Origin: Shouchella patagoniensis
Lineage (GTDB): Bacteria; Bacillota; Bacilli; Bacillales; Bacillaceae_D
Reading direction: 5' to 3'
Length of the DNA stretch: 64,000 bases
NCBI RefSeq assembly: GCF_002019705.1
Contig: NZ_KV917377.1
Coordinates: 308,565-372,564 of the forward strand
Positions 52,929 to 62,600 of the stretch are shown in pieces. The position numbers and the translations under genes were made by a program. The notes beneath the pieces were generated by a model that was not told the DNA's origin, ran no database searches, and was given only the letters and a program-made list of their open reading frames with translations. The number at the start of each line of letters is the position of its first letter. The stretch's first letter is position 1.

Positions 52929-53648
52929 ATGGGGCGCAAATGGAATAATATTAAAGAAAAGAAAGCGTCAAAGGACGCAAACACAAGTCGGGTTTATGCA
53001 AAATTTGGACGTGAAATTTACGTAGCAGCCAAACAAGGAGAACCTGATCCTGAAGCCAATCAAGCATTAAAAGTTGTTCTTGAACGAGCGAAAACATACA
53101 ATGTGCCAAAAGCGATTATTGATCGAGCAATCGAAAAAGCAAAAGGCGGGTCAGAAGAAAATTATGATGAATTGCGGTACGAGGGTTTTGGACCTAATGG
53201 CTCAATGGTTATCGTTGATGCCTTAACAAATAATGTGAATCGAACAGCGTCAGATGTGAGAGCTGCATTCGGTAAAAACGGTGGCAACATGGGTGTAAGT
53301 GGATCTGTAGCGTATATGTTTGATGCAACTGCAGTCATTGGATTTGAAGGAAAAACAGCTGATGAAGCATTAGAAATACTGATGGACGCAGATGTTGATG
53401 CAAAAGACATTCTTGAAGAAGATGAAGTGGTTATTGTTTATGCAGAACCTGATCAGTTTCAAGCGGTTCAACAAGCTTTTCGTGAAGCTGGCGTAGAAGA
53501 ATTTAAAGTAGCTGAATTATCGATGCTTGCACAAAGCGACGTTGAGTTACCGGAAGATACACAAACGCAGTTTGAGAAGATGGTTGATGCACTTGAGGAT
53601 TTGGAAGATGTGCAACAAGTGTACCATAATGTTGATTTGTCTCATTGA
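52929..53648 (+). CDS. yeeI: YebC/PmpR-family protein YeeI
   Basis: 239 residues from ATG 52929, beginning [20 protein letters not shown], the characteristic YeeI/YebC start. Motifs [31 protein letters not shown] and [19 protein letters not shown] are conserved. YebC-type proteins act as DNA-binding regulators or as ribosome-associated polyproline rescue factors. The upstream extension to 52848 is not credited. Confidence 0.93.
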   Translation: MGRKWNNIKEKKASKDANTSRVYAKFGREIYVAAKQGEPDPEANQALKVVLERAKTYNVPKAIIDRAIEKAKGGSEENYDELRYEGFGPNGSMVIVDALTNNVNRTASDVRAAFGKNGGNMGVSGSVAYMFDATAVIGFEGKTADEALEILMDADVDAKDILEEDEVVIVYAEPDQFQAVQQAFREAGVEEFKVAELSMLAQSDVELPEDTQTQFEKMVDALEDLEDVQQVYHNVDLSH

Positions 53649-53673
53649 TCGCATGATCTTTGTGAAATGATGT

Positions 53674-53699
53674 AGCCAAGCTAAGCTGCTTGGCTTTTT
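53674..53699 (+). terminator. Terminator after yeeI
   Basis: Stem AGCCAAGC / GCTTGGCT with TTTTT. Confidence 0.75.
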
Positions 53700-53754
53700 A
53701 AAATACACGACTATACTTAGTGAATTTGGTATGCATGGGCGGGAGGCAGAATAT

Positions 53755-54690
53755 ATGAAGATTTATGTTATACATGAAAATGATGAATGGACAGCCCCAT
53801 TGTTTAAGCATTTTGAAGAATTAAATGTACCTTATGAAAATTGGCATCTAGCGAGTGGCATCGTGAACTTAAATGAGGTGCCGCCGGAAGGCATTTTTTA
53901 TAATCGAATGAGTGCTTCTTCACATACACGCAATCATCGATATGCGCCAGAGTTGGCTAGTGCAATCTTGGCTTGGCTCGAACGCTACGGAAGAACAGTC
54001 GTAAATGGTACAATGGCGCTTAGACTTGAGTTAAGTAAAGCAGCTCAATACATGGAGCTTGAGAAATTTGGTATCCGTACCCCAAAAACAATTGTTGCGG
54101 TTGGCAAAAACGAACTGATAGAAGCGAGTAAAGCGTTTATCGGTGAACCATTTATAACAAAACATAATCGAGCTGGCAAAGGACTTGGTGTCCAACTTTT
54201 CCGTTCAACAGATGCTTTAGCAGAGTATGTTGAAAGCGACGCATTTGAAATACCAGTTGATGGCATCACGTTATTGCAACAGTACATTGAATCAGAAGAG
54301 CCTTTTATTACTCGATGTGAATTTGTAGGTGGAAAATTTATTTATGCGGTAAAAGTCAATACCTCTGAAGGGTTTGAACTCTGTCCTGCAGATGCTTGCT
54401 CAATTGAAGACCTTTACTGTCCAGTTGGAGAAGAACCCGAAGCTAAATTTGAAATTGATGCTTCGTTTTCAAATTCGATCACTGAGCAATATGTTGAAAT
54501 GCTAAAAGCGAACGACATTCAAATTGCTGGGATTGAATGTATTAAAGATAGAAATGGATTGCTATATACTTACGATATAAACACAAATACAAATTACAAT
54601 TCAGATGCGGAAGCAAGGGCAGGTAAAGATGGAATGCTTGAGATTGCCAATTATTTAACTCAATTATTAAAAACAAATATCGCTTCATAA
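53755..54690 (+). CDS. RimK-like ATP-grasp ligase
   Basis: 311 residues from ATG 53755 (RBS GGGAGG). ATP-grasp fold with FITKHNRAGKGLGVQLF (ATP-binding lysine and glycine-rich loop, about 139-155), ESEEPFITRCEFVGGKFIYA (about 185) and the metal-binding end TYDINTNTNYN. Cytoplasmic; RimK-like enzymes add amino acids to peptides or proteins. The acceptor cannot be told from sequence. Terminator follows. Confidence 0.82.
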   Translation: MKIYVIHENDEWTAPLFKHFEELNVPYENWHLASGIVNLNEVPPEGIFYNRMSASSHTRNHRYAPELASAILAWLERYGRTVVNGTMALRLELSKAAQYMELEKFGIRTPKTIVAVGKNELIEASKAFIGEPFITKHNRAGKGLGVQLFRSTDALAEYVESDAFEIPVDGITLLQQYIESEEPFITRCEFVGGKFIYAVKVNTSEGFELCPADACSIEDLYCPVGEEPEAKFEIDASFSNSITEQYVEMLKANDIQIAGIECIKDRNGLLYTYDINTNTNYNSDAEARAGKDGMLEIANYLTQLLKTNIAS

Positions 54691-54717
54691 ATCAGGTGCT
54701 TTCACCTGATTTTTTTA
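54691..54717 (+). terminator. Terminator after the ATP-grasp gene
   Basis: Stem ATCAGGTG / CACCTGAT with a run of seven T. Confidence 0.85.
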
Positions 54718-54921
54718 TTTTTCTGATAAATAATTGACTTTTAAAGTAACTTAAATTACTCTTTAAAGTGGACTGATACAGAAGAAGAACGAATGGCACC
54801 TAATTTTGGTCACGCATTACTTGGGCCGATTGCTATTAGGCCTAGTCACAGGGTTGCTGCTCTAGTCCGTCAGATGATTTACATAAAATGTAATTTAAAC
54901 AACCAACTTATTGAGACAACC

Positions 54922-55476
54922 CTAGTGCGCCTTGTCTAAATACCTATACAGCGTGGTCTTACTGATACCAGCCGCCACTGTAATTTGCTTAATTGTATAG
55001 TCTTTACTCTTATACATCTTAATAGCCATTTCCACTTTATCTTCTTTCTTAGTAGGTCTCCCACCTTTCTTTCCTCTTGATCTTGCTGCTTGAAGACCCG
55101 ACTTTGTTCGTTCACTAATAATATCTCTTTCTAGTTCAGCGATGCTTGCCATTGTACGAAAGAAAAACTTTCCAATTGCGGTTGAAGTGTCAATACTGTC
55201 ATTAATTGATACAAAATGTACACCCCTATCGTTAAATAACTCGCTCAGTTCTATCAAATGCTTTGTGGAACGTGAAATACGGTCAAGTTTATATACAACA
55301 ATTTTATCGCCACTTCGTAAAACTTTTAAAAGCTCTTCTAATTGAGGCCTATCTCTTCGAGTGCCCGTTAATTTTTCTTTATAAATCTTCTCAACCCCGA
55401 ATTTTGTTAATGCATCAACTTGCATATCTAAATTTTGTTCTTCCGTACTTACTCGCGCGTAACCAAAAATCATCAT
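54922..55476 (-). CDS. tnpR: Tn3-type resolvase (serine recombinase)
   Basis: 184 residues starting MMIFGYARVSTEEQNLDMQ with the catalytic serine at residue 10. YKLDRISRSTKHL and TSTAIGKFFFRTMASIAELERDIISERT follow; C-terminal helix-turn-helix GGRPTKK...TIKQITVAAGISKTTLYRYL. It belongs to the resolvase/invertase branch used by Tn3-family transposons to resolve cointegrates. It lies upstream of a decayed Tn3 transposase in the same orientation. No clear res site was identified. Confidence 0.9.
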   Translation of the reverse strand: MMIFGYARVSTEEQNLDMQVDALTKFGVEKIYKEKLTGTRRDRPQLEELLKVLRSGDKIVVYKLDRISRSTKHLIELSELFNDRGVHFVSINDSIDTSTAIGKFFFRTMASIAELERDIISERTKSGLQAARSRGKKGGRPTKKEDKVEMAIKMYKSKDYTIKQITVAAGISKTTLYRYLDKAH

Positions 55477-55847
55477 TCGTCACCTTCTCAAGACTAGTTA
55501 TATATATTTTAGCACCAAAAACGGTACTTGTTAGAGAAAATGTTACTTTGTTTTTGGGAATGAGTTTTAGTACCGTCAAACGAGAAAAATAGAATGTTTG
55601 TTTCCGTGATAAGAAATAGCCCCATAAACGTCCGTTTATGGGGCTATTTCTTATTAAACTAACCAGCCGCAGGATGGCTGAAGAGAGTTCTTTTACTTTT
55701 GTTCCGCAATAGGGCCAGATTATTGAATTGATTGTACTAATAATGAGTTTCACCTTCTGTAATTGTAGACTACAATAATAATTTTAAAAGAGCAACGCTG
55801 AATCTGCGTTGCTCTGCATTAATCCTCAATAGAATGCTTACTATTGT
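55477..55847. other. Intergenic region with a long perfect palindrome
   Basis: About 370 bases between resolvase and the AraC gene, containing the 21-bp inverted repeat at 55609-55654 and no supported ORF. A short coding-like frame at 55415-55753 on the minus strand is not credited. Confidence 0.45.
55609..55654. repeat. 21-bp perfect inverted repeat
   Basis: Arms of 21 bases (5' arm starts ATAAGAAATAGCCCCATAAAC) separated by GTCC. It would form a strong hairpin and may act as a bidirectional terminator, or mark old transposon ends because the arms include GGGGC. Confidence 0.8.
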
Positions 55848-56711
55848 TTATTTCTTTCGCACGGGAAGCCAAACTTCACTATAAGCGTAATCTTTTTTAT
55901 GCTTATCCATTTTAGTAAAAGAAAAAGTAGGAGCATTGATTACTTCGTAATCAGAAGAAGGAAGCCATTCTGAATAGGTTTTTGCCATTGTATCCTGCAA
56001 CGTAGATGGAAATGGCCCTTCACTTGGAAATACTGCCCAAGTATAAGCTTCAACAGGCACAACGTCTAAAAAATCGCTGACTTGATTTTTAGTCGTTAAT
56101 ACACCTATTAAGTGGGTTAAATCCCCTTCTTCTTTTAGGAAATTTTGGTCAGCGTTGTAAGAAGCATTAACAATTTCATAAGGCTCTATATTTTGAAGAG
56201 AATGCATTTCTTTTCTTTGCTCTTCTGTTATGCTTTCTGCAAGCTTTACTATTTCGTTGTTCACACCTTCAAATTGTATAGGGACACGTTTACTTATACC
56301 AACTAGATTAAACGCTGGTTTGTCTTCGATTCTAAATTCCATAGATATTCCTCCTTTTACAGTAATTACGAATGAAAGTTTGGGAAATGATTTGCTTACC
56401 CTTTTTTTTATTACATCTGAGGGCAAAAAACCACACCATTTTTTAAATGCCCTAGTAAAACCGTCCATTGATTGATAACCATATTTTAAAGCAACATCTG
56501 TTACCTTTTCTCCACTCAATAAATCCTTATTTGCTTCCGATAGTTTTCTGTTTTTTACATATTCATTTAGTGTCATGCCTGAAAGATGAAAAAATACCGT
56601 TCTCAAGTGGTAATCGGAAATCCCAGCATAATTGGAAATACTTTCAAGAGAGAGGTCATCGGTTAAATGAACTTCAATATAGTCAATCACTTGGTTCAAT
56701 TCTTTTAACAT
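55848..56711 (-). CDS. AraC-family regulator with GyrI-like effector-binding domain
   Basis: 287 residues from ATG 56711 (RBS GAAAGGAGGG; ATGATG doublet). Two AraC helix-turn-helix motifs at the N-terminus (LSLESISNYAGISDYHLRTVF, then VTDVALKYGYQSMDGFTRAFKKW) followed by a GyrI-like domain (about 130-287) starting EFRIEDKPAFNLVGISKRV. This fusion is typical of multidrug-responsive regulators (Rob/BmrR-like ligand binding). It lies between the Tn3 resolvase and transposase genes and may be transposon cargo, or a native gene next to an insertion. Confidence 0.88.
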   Translation of the reverse strand: MLKELNQVIDYIEVHLTDDLSLESISNYAGISDYHLRTVFFHLSGMTLNEYVKNRKLSEANKDLLSGEKVTDVALKYGYQSMDGFTRAFKKWCGFLPSDVIKKRVSKSFPKLSFVITVKGGISMEFRIEDKPAFNLVGISKRVPIQFEGVNNEIVKLAESITEEQRKEMHSLQNIEPYEIVNASYNADQNFLKEEGDLTHLIGVLTTKNQVSDFLDVVPVEAYTWAVFPSEGPFPSTLQDTMAKTYSEWLPSSDYEVINAPTFSFTKMDKHKKDYAYSEVWLPVRKK

Positions 56712-56910
56712 CATATCCCTCCTTTCATGAATACATAATATCAAAGCCGGTATAAACACACTCGACATTTTTAATCTAAAGTTGTCGGATTGTTTAATCT
56801 TTATTATTCAAAAAATGTAATTAAAATATATTAATGTTTCCCGATGTTCAAGAATCGGGCGCGATTGTTGAGGAAGGATTGCGCTCTTTTCGCATCTATG
56901 TGTTTATTGC

Positions 56911-56952
56911 AAAAACCAGCTAATATCATGACAAGATATTAGCTGGTTTTTT
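56911..56952 (-). terminator. Terminator downstream of the transposase remnant
   Basis: 15-bp stem AAAACCAGCTAATAT / ATATTAGCTGGTTTT with a 9-base loop. Confidence 0.8.
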
Positions 56953-56975
56953 GTCACCGATCAAAATGATGAAAG

Positions 56976-58128
56976 CTATGACACTTTCAACTTAATAGGT
57001 ATTCGCTGATCCATATTGAGTTCAAAGGTTCCATAAGGATTCACATGGTTATAGAATAAAGGCGTTAATCCTCTAAAATCTTCAAGAGTCATTTTCTTCA
57101 GCCAATATTGGTTGTTATTATAGAGAATCTCTTGAACCATTAAGGTATTGATGTAAACTAAACAGTTTTGAAGCAATTGGAGCGATAACGCAGACACCTC
57201 TTGGTCTTCTAGAGAATTGAAACGAATCTCACTATTTTTCCCGTAAAAAATGTAGTTATTAACGGAGTTCCAGTGTTCAACGGTGTTTAGCCCTTCATGG
57301 ATCTCTCTACGAATCTCCTCAAAGTGTAAATAATCACATAAGAAGATGGTTTTGATCGCTTTTCCTAATTCACATAAAGCCAGATAAGTCGGATGTTTCG
57401 TATCTCTGGTAAATCGCTTTAAAATAGCTTCTGCTGATGCGGTTCCTAATCTTAGAGCAGTTGCAAACTTAATGATTTGCTCATACTGTTGACGAATAAG
57501 ATCCCAGTTGATCGGTCTACTTAAAACAGGCTGCAAGTGAGGATATTCCTCATTCATCCCAGCTTCAGGACGATACAATTTTTGAGAACCGATATTTTTG
57601 AAGCGCGGCATCAGTTTAAAACCAAGCAGATGACAAAAGGCAAAAGCAACAACACTTTGTCCATGCGTATCGACATAATTTCGGTCTATTTCCATGTCTG
57701 TACAGTGACGGAGAACACCCTCCATCATAGCTGCAACTTCAGAAGAGAGACAGGTTTTAAGCTGTTAGATACATGCTGACTTTCGATCTGTATGCCAATA
57801 AATCATGACTCCATGTCTTTTATAACGGGGATGCCATTCGGTAAGAAGATTCTGAACCCACGATCCAAAATGTTTCGAATCGGAAGCACAGGCTGTAGTA
57901 GCTTCTCCCCATACCTCTTTCATTCGATAGTAGATGATATGGTTGGTAACCTCCGCATTGGCTTTTCGTAAATGATCTTTATGAATAAATTTATTACGGA
58001 TATATTGAAGTTCCCGATAACTATCTAAGTTGTTTCCAGCAGAAACAGCTTTCAAACCTGTATTGGTTCCTAATCCAAATAAACTAAGAAGGAGAGGGCG
58101 TTGGATGGTTTCTTGATCTAAAATCGCT
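56976..58128 (-). pseudogene. tnpA: Tn3-family transposase, 5'-truncated and interrupted by a stop codon
   Basis: One continuous reading frame encodes about 384 C-terminal residues of a Tn3 transposase (full length is near 990): [61 protein letters not shown] and [13 protein letters not shown]. The DDE residues are seen as D in SDSK, D in VDTHG and E in VEHWN. A TAA at 57765-57767 breaks the chain right after SACI, where homologues have a tyrosine, and the first ~600 codons are lost at the junction with the fmdA remnant. Not functional as it stands. Confidence 0.85.
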
Positions 58129-58131
58129 CGA

Positions 58132-58320
58132 TCAGAGGATCTTGATGAAGCGATGTGGGTTGCTTTAAATGATATGCTAGATTGGATGATGGAGGTGTAT
58201 CAATTTACTCGCTCGGAGGCAAGTGCTTGGGCCTCGATGACCGTACAACTAAGAATTACTCAAATTGTAAATGGGAATAAAGGTGTTCATGCATTGTTGC
58301 CAAATCAGGCAATTTTCTAA
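58132..58320 (+). pseudogene. C-terminal remnant of an acetamidase/formamidase gene
   Basis: About 62 codons open from the transposon junction: DLDEAMWVALNDMLDWMMEVYQ, then SEASAWASMTVQLRITQIV, NGNKGVHALLPNQAIF, the characteristic end of FmdA/AmdA-type acetamidase-formamidases (usually ~300 residues). The N-terminal four fifths are gone. The remnant abuts the Tn3 transposase remnant, so deletion after transposon insertion is likely. Followed 20 bases later by the F1-beta-like gene on the same strand. Confidence 0.75.
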
Positions 58321-58340
58321 ATAGGAAGGACGAGAAGGGC

Positions 58341-59084
58341 ATGGAATCAATCCGTTTAAACGTACCTCTTTTAAGAAAGAGAGTACCGAATTTAACAAAA
58401 GCGGCAAAGTCGGTTGGCTTACGCCCAGCAACGGTATCAAATCTTTGCACAGGTAAAATCCCTATTGCTCGTGCAGAAGTAAAAACACTTGTTTTACTCG
58501 CGTCTCTAGCTAAATGCAGCATAGATGAACTTATTTTATACAAGAATGATGTGGAAATGATTCAAACCGGCATCAAAGCAATTGATTTTTTCGCACTGCT
58601 CTTTAAAAATCAAACAGTTGGTTTACTTGCAAGCCTGGAATGGGGCAACTAGCATTACTTGCCGAAGTGTTTTATAGGTTAAAAAGACAGTCATTTAAAA
58701 CGGTTGTTTTAAAGCCCAAACAAGTTTTATCCTGCTATTCATCCGTTATATTCGATTTCTGATGAATTAGCGTCCGATGAAGAAGTGCGTCTCCTTATTA
58801 GTCAATCAGTAAAAATCTTACGTCGCTACCGTGAGCTTCTTGCGTTATATGCAATTAGAGGTACACATGTGCTTCCTAATAGTGAACGGCTTGTCTATAC
58901 ACGTGGAAAACAGTTAGAAGCTTATTTTACCCAACCGTTTTATATAGCAGAACCGTACACAAACAAAGCCGGGGTCTTTGTAGAGCCACGTTGTTTGTAC
59001 AAAGACGTAAAAAAAATCCTTGACGGTGGAGCCGACGAGATTGAAAGTGCGCACCTTTATTATATAGGTTCTCTTATGAATTAA
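58341..59084 (+). pseudogene. Broken hybrid gene: DNA-binding-like head plus F1-ATPase beta-like body
   Basis: ATG 58341 (upstream GGAAGG) encodes ~70 residues resembling a Cro-type helix-turn-helix (NLTKAAKSVGLRPATVSNLC), then MIQTGIKAIDFFALLFKNQTVGLLAS, the F1-beta/V-type motif before the P-loop. After 58630 a lost base shifts the frame (restoring it gives PGMGQLALLAEVFYRLKRQ). Further on, in another frame, PAIHPLYSISDELASDEE and LLISQSVKILRRYRELLALYA...QPFYIAEPYTNKAGVFVEP...KKILDGGADEIESAHLYYIG match the C-terminal domain of F1 beta. About 200 residues between the two parts are missing. Not an ordinary ATP synthase subunit; not functional now. Confidence 0.6.
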
Positions 59085-59190
59085 GTTCGGTCGGAATTAG
59101 AAAGAATTACCTAAAAAATGCCTTAGTAGTCTGACTTAAACCTTATTCTGAAAGACTATTATGGTGATAATAAACCCTATCATTTACACT

Positions 59191-59214
59191 AGAGCCTAAA
59201 AAGGCTCTTTTTTA
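59191..59214 (+). terminator. Terminator
   Basis: Stem AGAGCC / GGCTCT followed by TTTTTTAT. Confidence 0.6.
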
Positions 59215-59220
59215 TAGACT

Positions 59221-59249
59221 TATCAAATTGGTTTAATTAACCAATTTGA
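59221..59249. promoter_or_regulatory. Long palindrome upstream of bpr
   Basis: ATCAAATTGGTT-TAATT-AACCAATTTGAT, two perfect 12-base arms with a 5-base spacer, about 380 bases before the bpr start. Could be an operator; no consensus recognised. Confidence 0.4.
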
Positions 59250-59632
59250 TCCTTATTAAGACAAAAAAAGAAGACTTATCACACTTTTAAATCTAAATAT
59301 TTATTAAATCATATACTTAATAAGGGAAAATATACGATAAAAGCATTATTTTTTAATCATCCATAGAAAAATGTTGCTTTATATACCGACTTTACGTTCA
59401 AAAAAAGATCGATAACAGGAAAGAAGGGACTTTATGTGGTTGGGAAACAAAGAGTAAAGTATCAATTGTTTGATTATTTAGAATCAAGCGGAGTTAAATG
59501 ACAAATTACGACAACATTTTGGCTAGGTTCATTATTATACTAAGGTCATCTTCCATGAATCGGCATCTTTTAGCATAGGAAAAGGGGGCATACGACAAGA
59601 TCAGAGTAACTTAAGAATAGGGAGGAATGAAT

Positions 59633-62600
59633 TTGAAAAGACGGATTCAGCAAAAAAGTTTCGCTATTGCAGCTGCATCTTTAATGGTAGTTAGTTTAAG
59701 CACACCAACTTTCGCAAATGGACAAGGATCCATTCATGACTCACTACGTAATTCAATGATTTATTCTGATGAAAAGGTCAGTGAGCGGGTTCTGGATTTA
59801 TTTGAAGATCAAGAAAAGGCAACATTCTTAGTAAAATTCGCAGAAAATGCAGACACATTATCAATTGCAAAAGAAGCGAAAAAGAGTGCTTCTTCTCTGT
59901 CTAAGCACGAAGCTTTGACTATCCAGCGTTCGGCAGTCGTATCAGAATTGAAGGAAACGGCTTTAACATCGCAAGAAGATGTGCACGTTTTTCTGGAAGA
60001 AGCGATCGACAATGGTGATGTGGAAGAGTTTACTTCATACTTTATCGTAAACGGCATCGCAGTAACTGCAACAAAAGAAATTGCCGAAAAACTAGCAACG
60101 TTTGATTCGGTTGAAAAGATTCTGCCAAACGAAGATCGTACATTGTATACAACCGTTACAGAAGATGCAGAGGAAATAGAATCTACAATTGAAAATGTAG
60201 AATGGAATGTTGAAAGAGTTAGAGCACCAGAAGTATGGGATATGGGAATTGACGGATCAGGAATTGTTGTAGCAAGTATCGATACTGGGGCACAGTGGGA
60301 CCACCCTGGCTTAAAAGAACAGTATCGAGGGTATGATCCATTGACTGGTGAAGTCGATCATGGTTTTTCATTTTTTGATGCAACTAATGCGGGTCAAAGT
60401 GATGCTTATGATGATAATGGTCACGGAACACATGTGACTGGGACAATGGTTGGAGCAGAACCCAACGGTTCAAACCAAGTTGGCGTAGCGCCAGGCGCCG
60501 AATGGATTGCTGTTAAAGCATTTACGTCATCAGGTGGTGCTACAGATGCTAGCCTCTTATCAGCAGCAGAGTGGATTTTAGCACCAACTGACGAAGATGG
60601 GAACACTCGTGTTGATTTAGCGCCAGATGTTGTCAATAATTCGTGGGGAGGAGGCGCAGGGCTTGACGAGTGGTATCGAGACGTTGTCACAAATTGGCGT
60701 GCCGCAGAGATTTTTCCGGAATTTTCCGCAGGAAACACTACTCTCAGTAATCCAGGAGGACCTGGGTCGGTCGCTGTGCCTGCTAATTACCCAGAATCAT
60801 TTGCCACAGGGGCAACTGATGTTAATGATGTTGTAGCTGGCTTTTCATTGAGAGGACCATCACCTTATGATGAGATTAAACCGGATATTTCTGCTCCTGG
60901 GGTTAATATACGATCAACCGTTCCTGGCAGTGGTTATGAAGGTGGTTGGAATGGAACATCGATGGCCGGTCCTGCCGTCTCTGGGGTGGTCGCTTTATTA
61001 AAACAAGCCAATGCCAATTTAACCGTTGAGGAAATGGAAGAAATCTTACTTCATACGGCGATTCCGTTAACCGATTCTACGTATCCTGAATCACCGAATC
61101 ATGGGTATGGGTATGGTTTAGTAAATGCATATGATGCTGTAAATTCGATTGTTGATGGACTCGGTACACTATCAGGGCAAGTAACCGAAGAAGGTGACGA
61201 TACAGAGGAACCTTCTTATGCACACACACCTCCTAACGAAACGTATGAGGGTATGGATTTGACACTTACGATTGAAGCCTCTGATAATGTTTCCATTTCC
61301 TCAGTTATTTTAGCTTTCACAAATAAGAATGGCGAGAATATTTCAATCGATGCGGAGCGAATCTCTGGAAATTATGAATCAGGTACTTATTCAGCCACGA
61401 TTCCTGGAGAAGACATTGCTGGTGATGAATTCAATTATTCTTTTGCCATAACAGACTTTGGACAAAATGAAGTAGTCACTGAAACTTATGTGATTCCGGT
61501 ATTACAAGGGATCAGCGTTGGTTATTTGGAAGACTTTGAAGAGGAACCGACTGGATGGCAAATTTTCGGTCAAAACTCAAGCTGGGAATGGGGCGTTCCA
61601 ACTTCCGGACCTAATTCCGCTGCCTCGGGTGAACATGTCTATGCAACAAACCTTTCTGGTCCATATGGGAATAACACAAATGCCACACTTGTTATGCCTC
61701 CAATCGATTTACCAGAAGGAGCTGCTTATTTGCAGTACAAACGGTGGTTTAATTTAGAGTCAAACTACGATTTTGCACATGTATTCATCTCAACAGATAT
61801 GGAAGATTGGACACAATTAGAGCGTATGAATGGCTTAACGGCCGATTGGGAAGAGGCCGAAATTGATTTGTCCGAATACTCCGGTGAACGTGTTTATATC
61901 GGTTTCAACTTAACGACGGATTTTAGTGTAGTACGGGATGGATTATACATTGATGATGTGACTCTTTCAGATGAATCCATTCAGACTGGGACTAGTCTGA
62001 AACCCCCAACACCAAGCCCTACTTTAGGAGTTGCAGTGAATCAAGTTGGTCTTGGAGCTAGTAATGAAAAAGTTTCTTTAAAAGAGAAAGTCAACCCTTC
62101 AACAATTACACCTGAAATATCAGACCTAATCGAAGAGGATATTGACAATAAAGTTGGGCCTCAAGCTTTGCCTTTGGCTGCAACGGTTGAAGTAAAAGAA
62201 TCGGGTCGTGCCGTTCAAACCAATCCAGCTAACGGTACATTCACATTGCTTCACGGTGCAGGTGAATTTACAGCAGAAGCAAGCGCGTATGGATATCACT
62301 CTGAATCACAGGCTGTTACGATTGAGGCAGAGGGAGCAACAACTGCGAATTTTATGCTTAATGAACTCGTTTCTTATGAAACGACTGGACAAGTATTAGA
62401 TGAAGCAACTGGTGAACCAATTGCTGGTGCCACTCTTATGCTAGTAGAAGATGCAAATGTGACACCTGTCCAAACAGATGAGGAAGGTGCCTTTTCATTC
62501 TCGAGTTATGAAGGCGAATACACATTGCGCGTCACTGCGCGTGGGTTTCACGCTACCGATATTCCACTCTCAGTAACAGAAAATCGTACTTTAACAGTTG

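Larger units (their letters stand above)
54922..58130 (-). mobile_element. Remnant of a Tn3-family transposon
   Basis: Resolvase and a truncated transposase on the same strand, with an AraC-family gene between them. The 5' part of tnpA is missing and its cut end touches the remnant of an acetamidase gene. No 38-bp Tn3 terminal inverted repeats or target duplication were found, so the outer limits are uncertain and the left limit is simply the resolvase stop. Confidence 0.5.
59085..59626. other. Intergenic region upstream of bpr
   Basis: About 540 bases without genes. It holds a terminator at 59191-59214, a long palindrome at 59221-59249 and the bpr promoter region. The rest is AT-rich. Confidence 0.5.

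Noticed and set aside
54795-54941. Short plus-strand ORF (MAPNFGHALLGP...) between the ATP-grasp and resolvase genes
   Set aside because: No RBS, no match to any family, and it overlaps the resolvase end.
55415-55753. 112-aa minus-strand ORF upstream of the resolvase
   Set aside because: It runs through the 21-bp palindrome and the resolvase start with no RBS.
59085-59632. CRISPR-like or riboswitch structure in the AT-rich gap
   Set aside because: Only one palindrome and one terminator were found; no regular repeats or known RNA motif.
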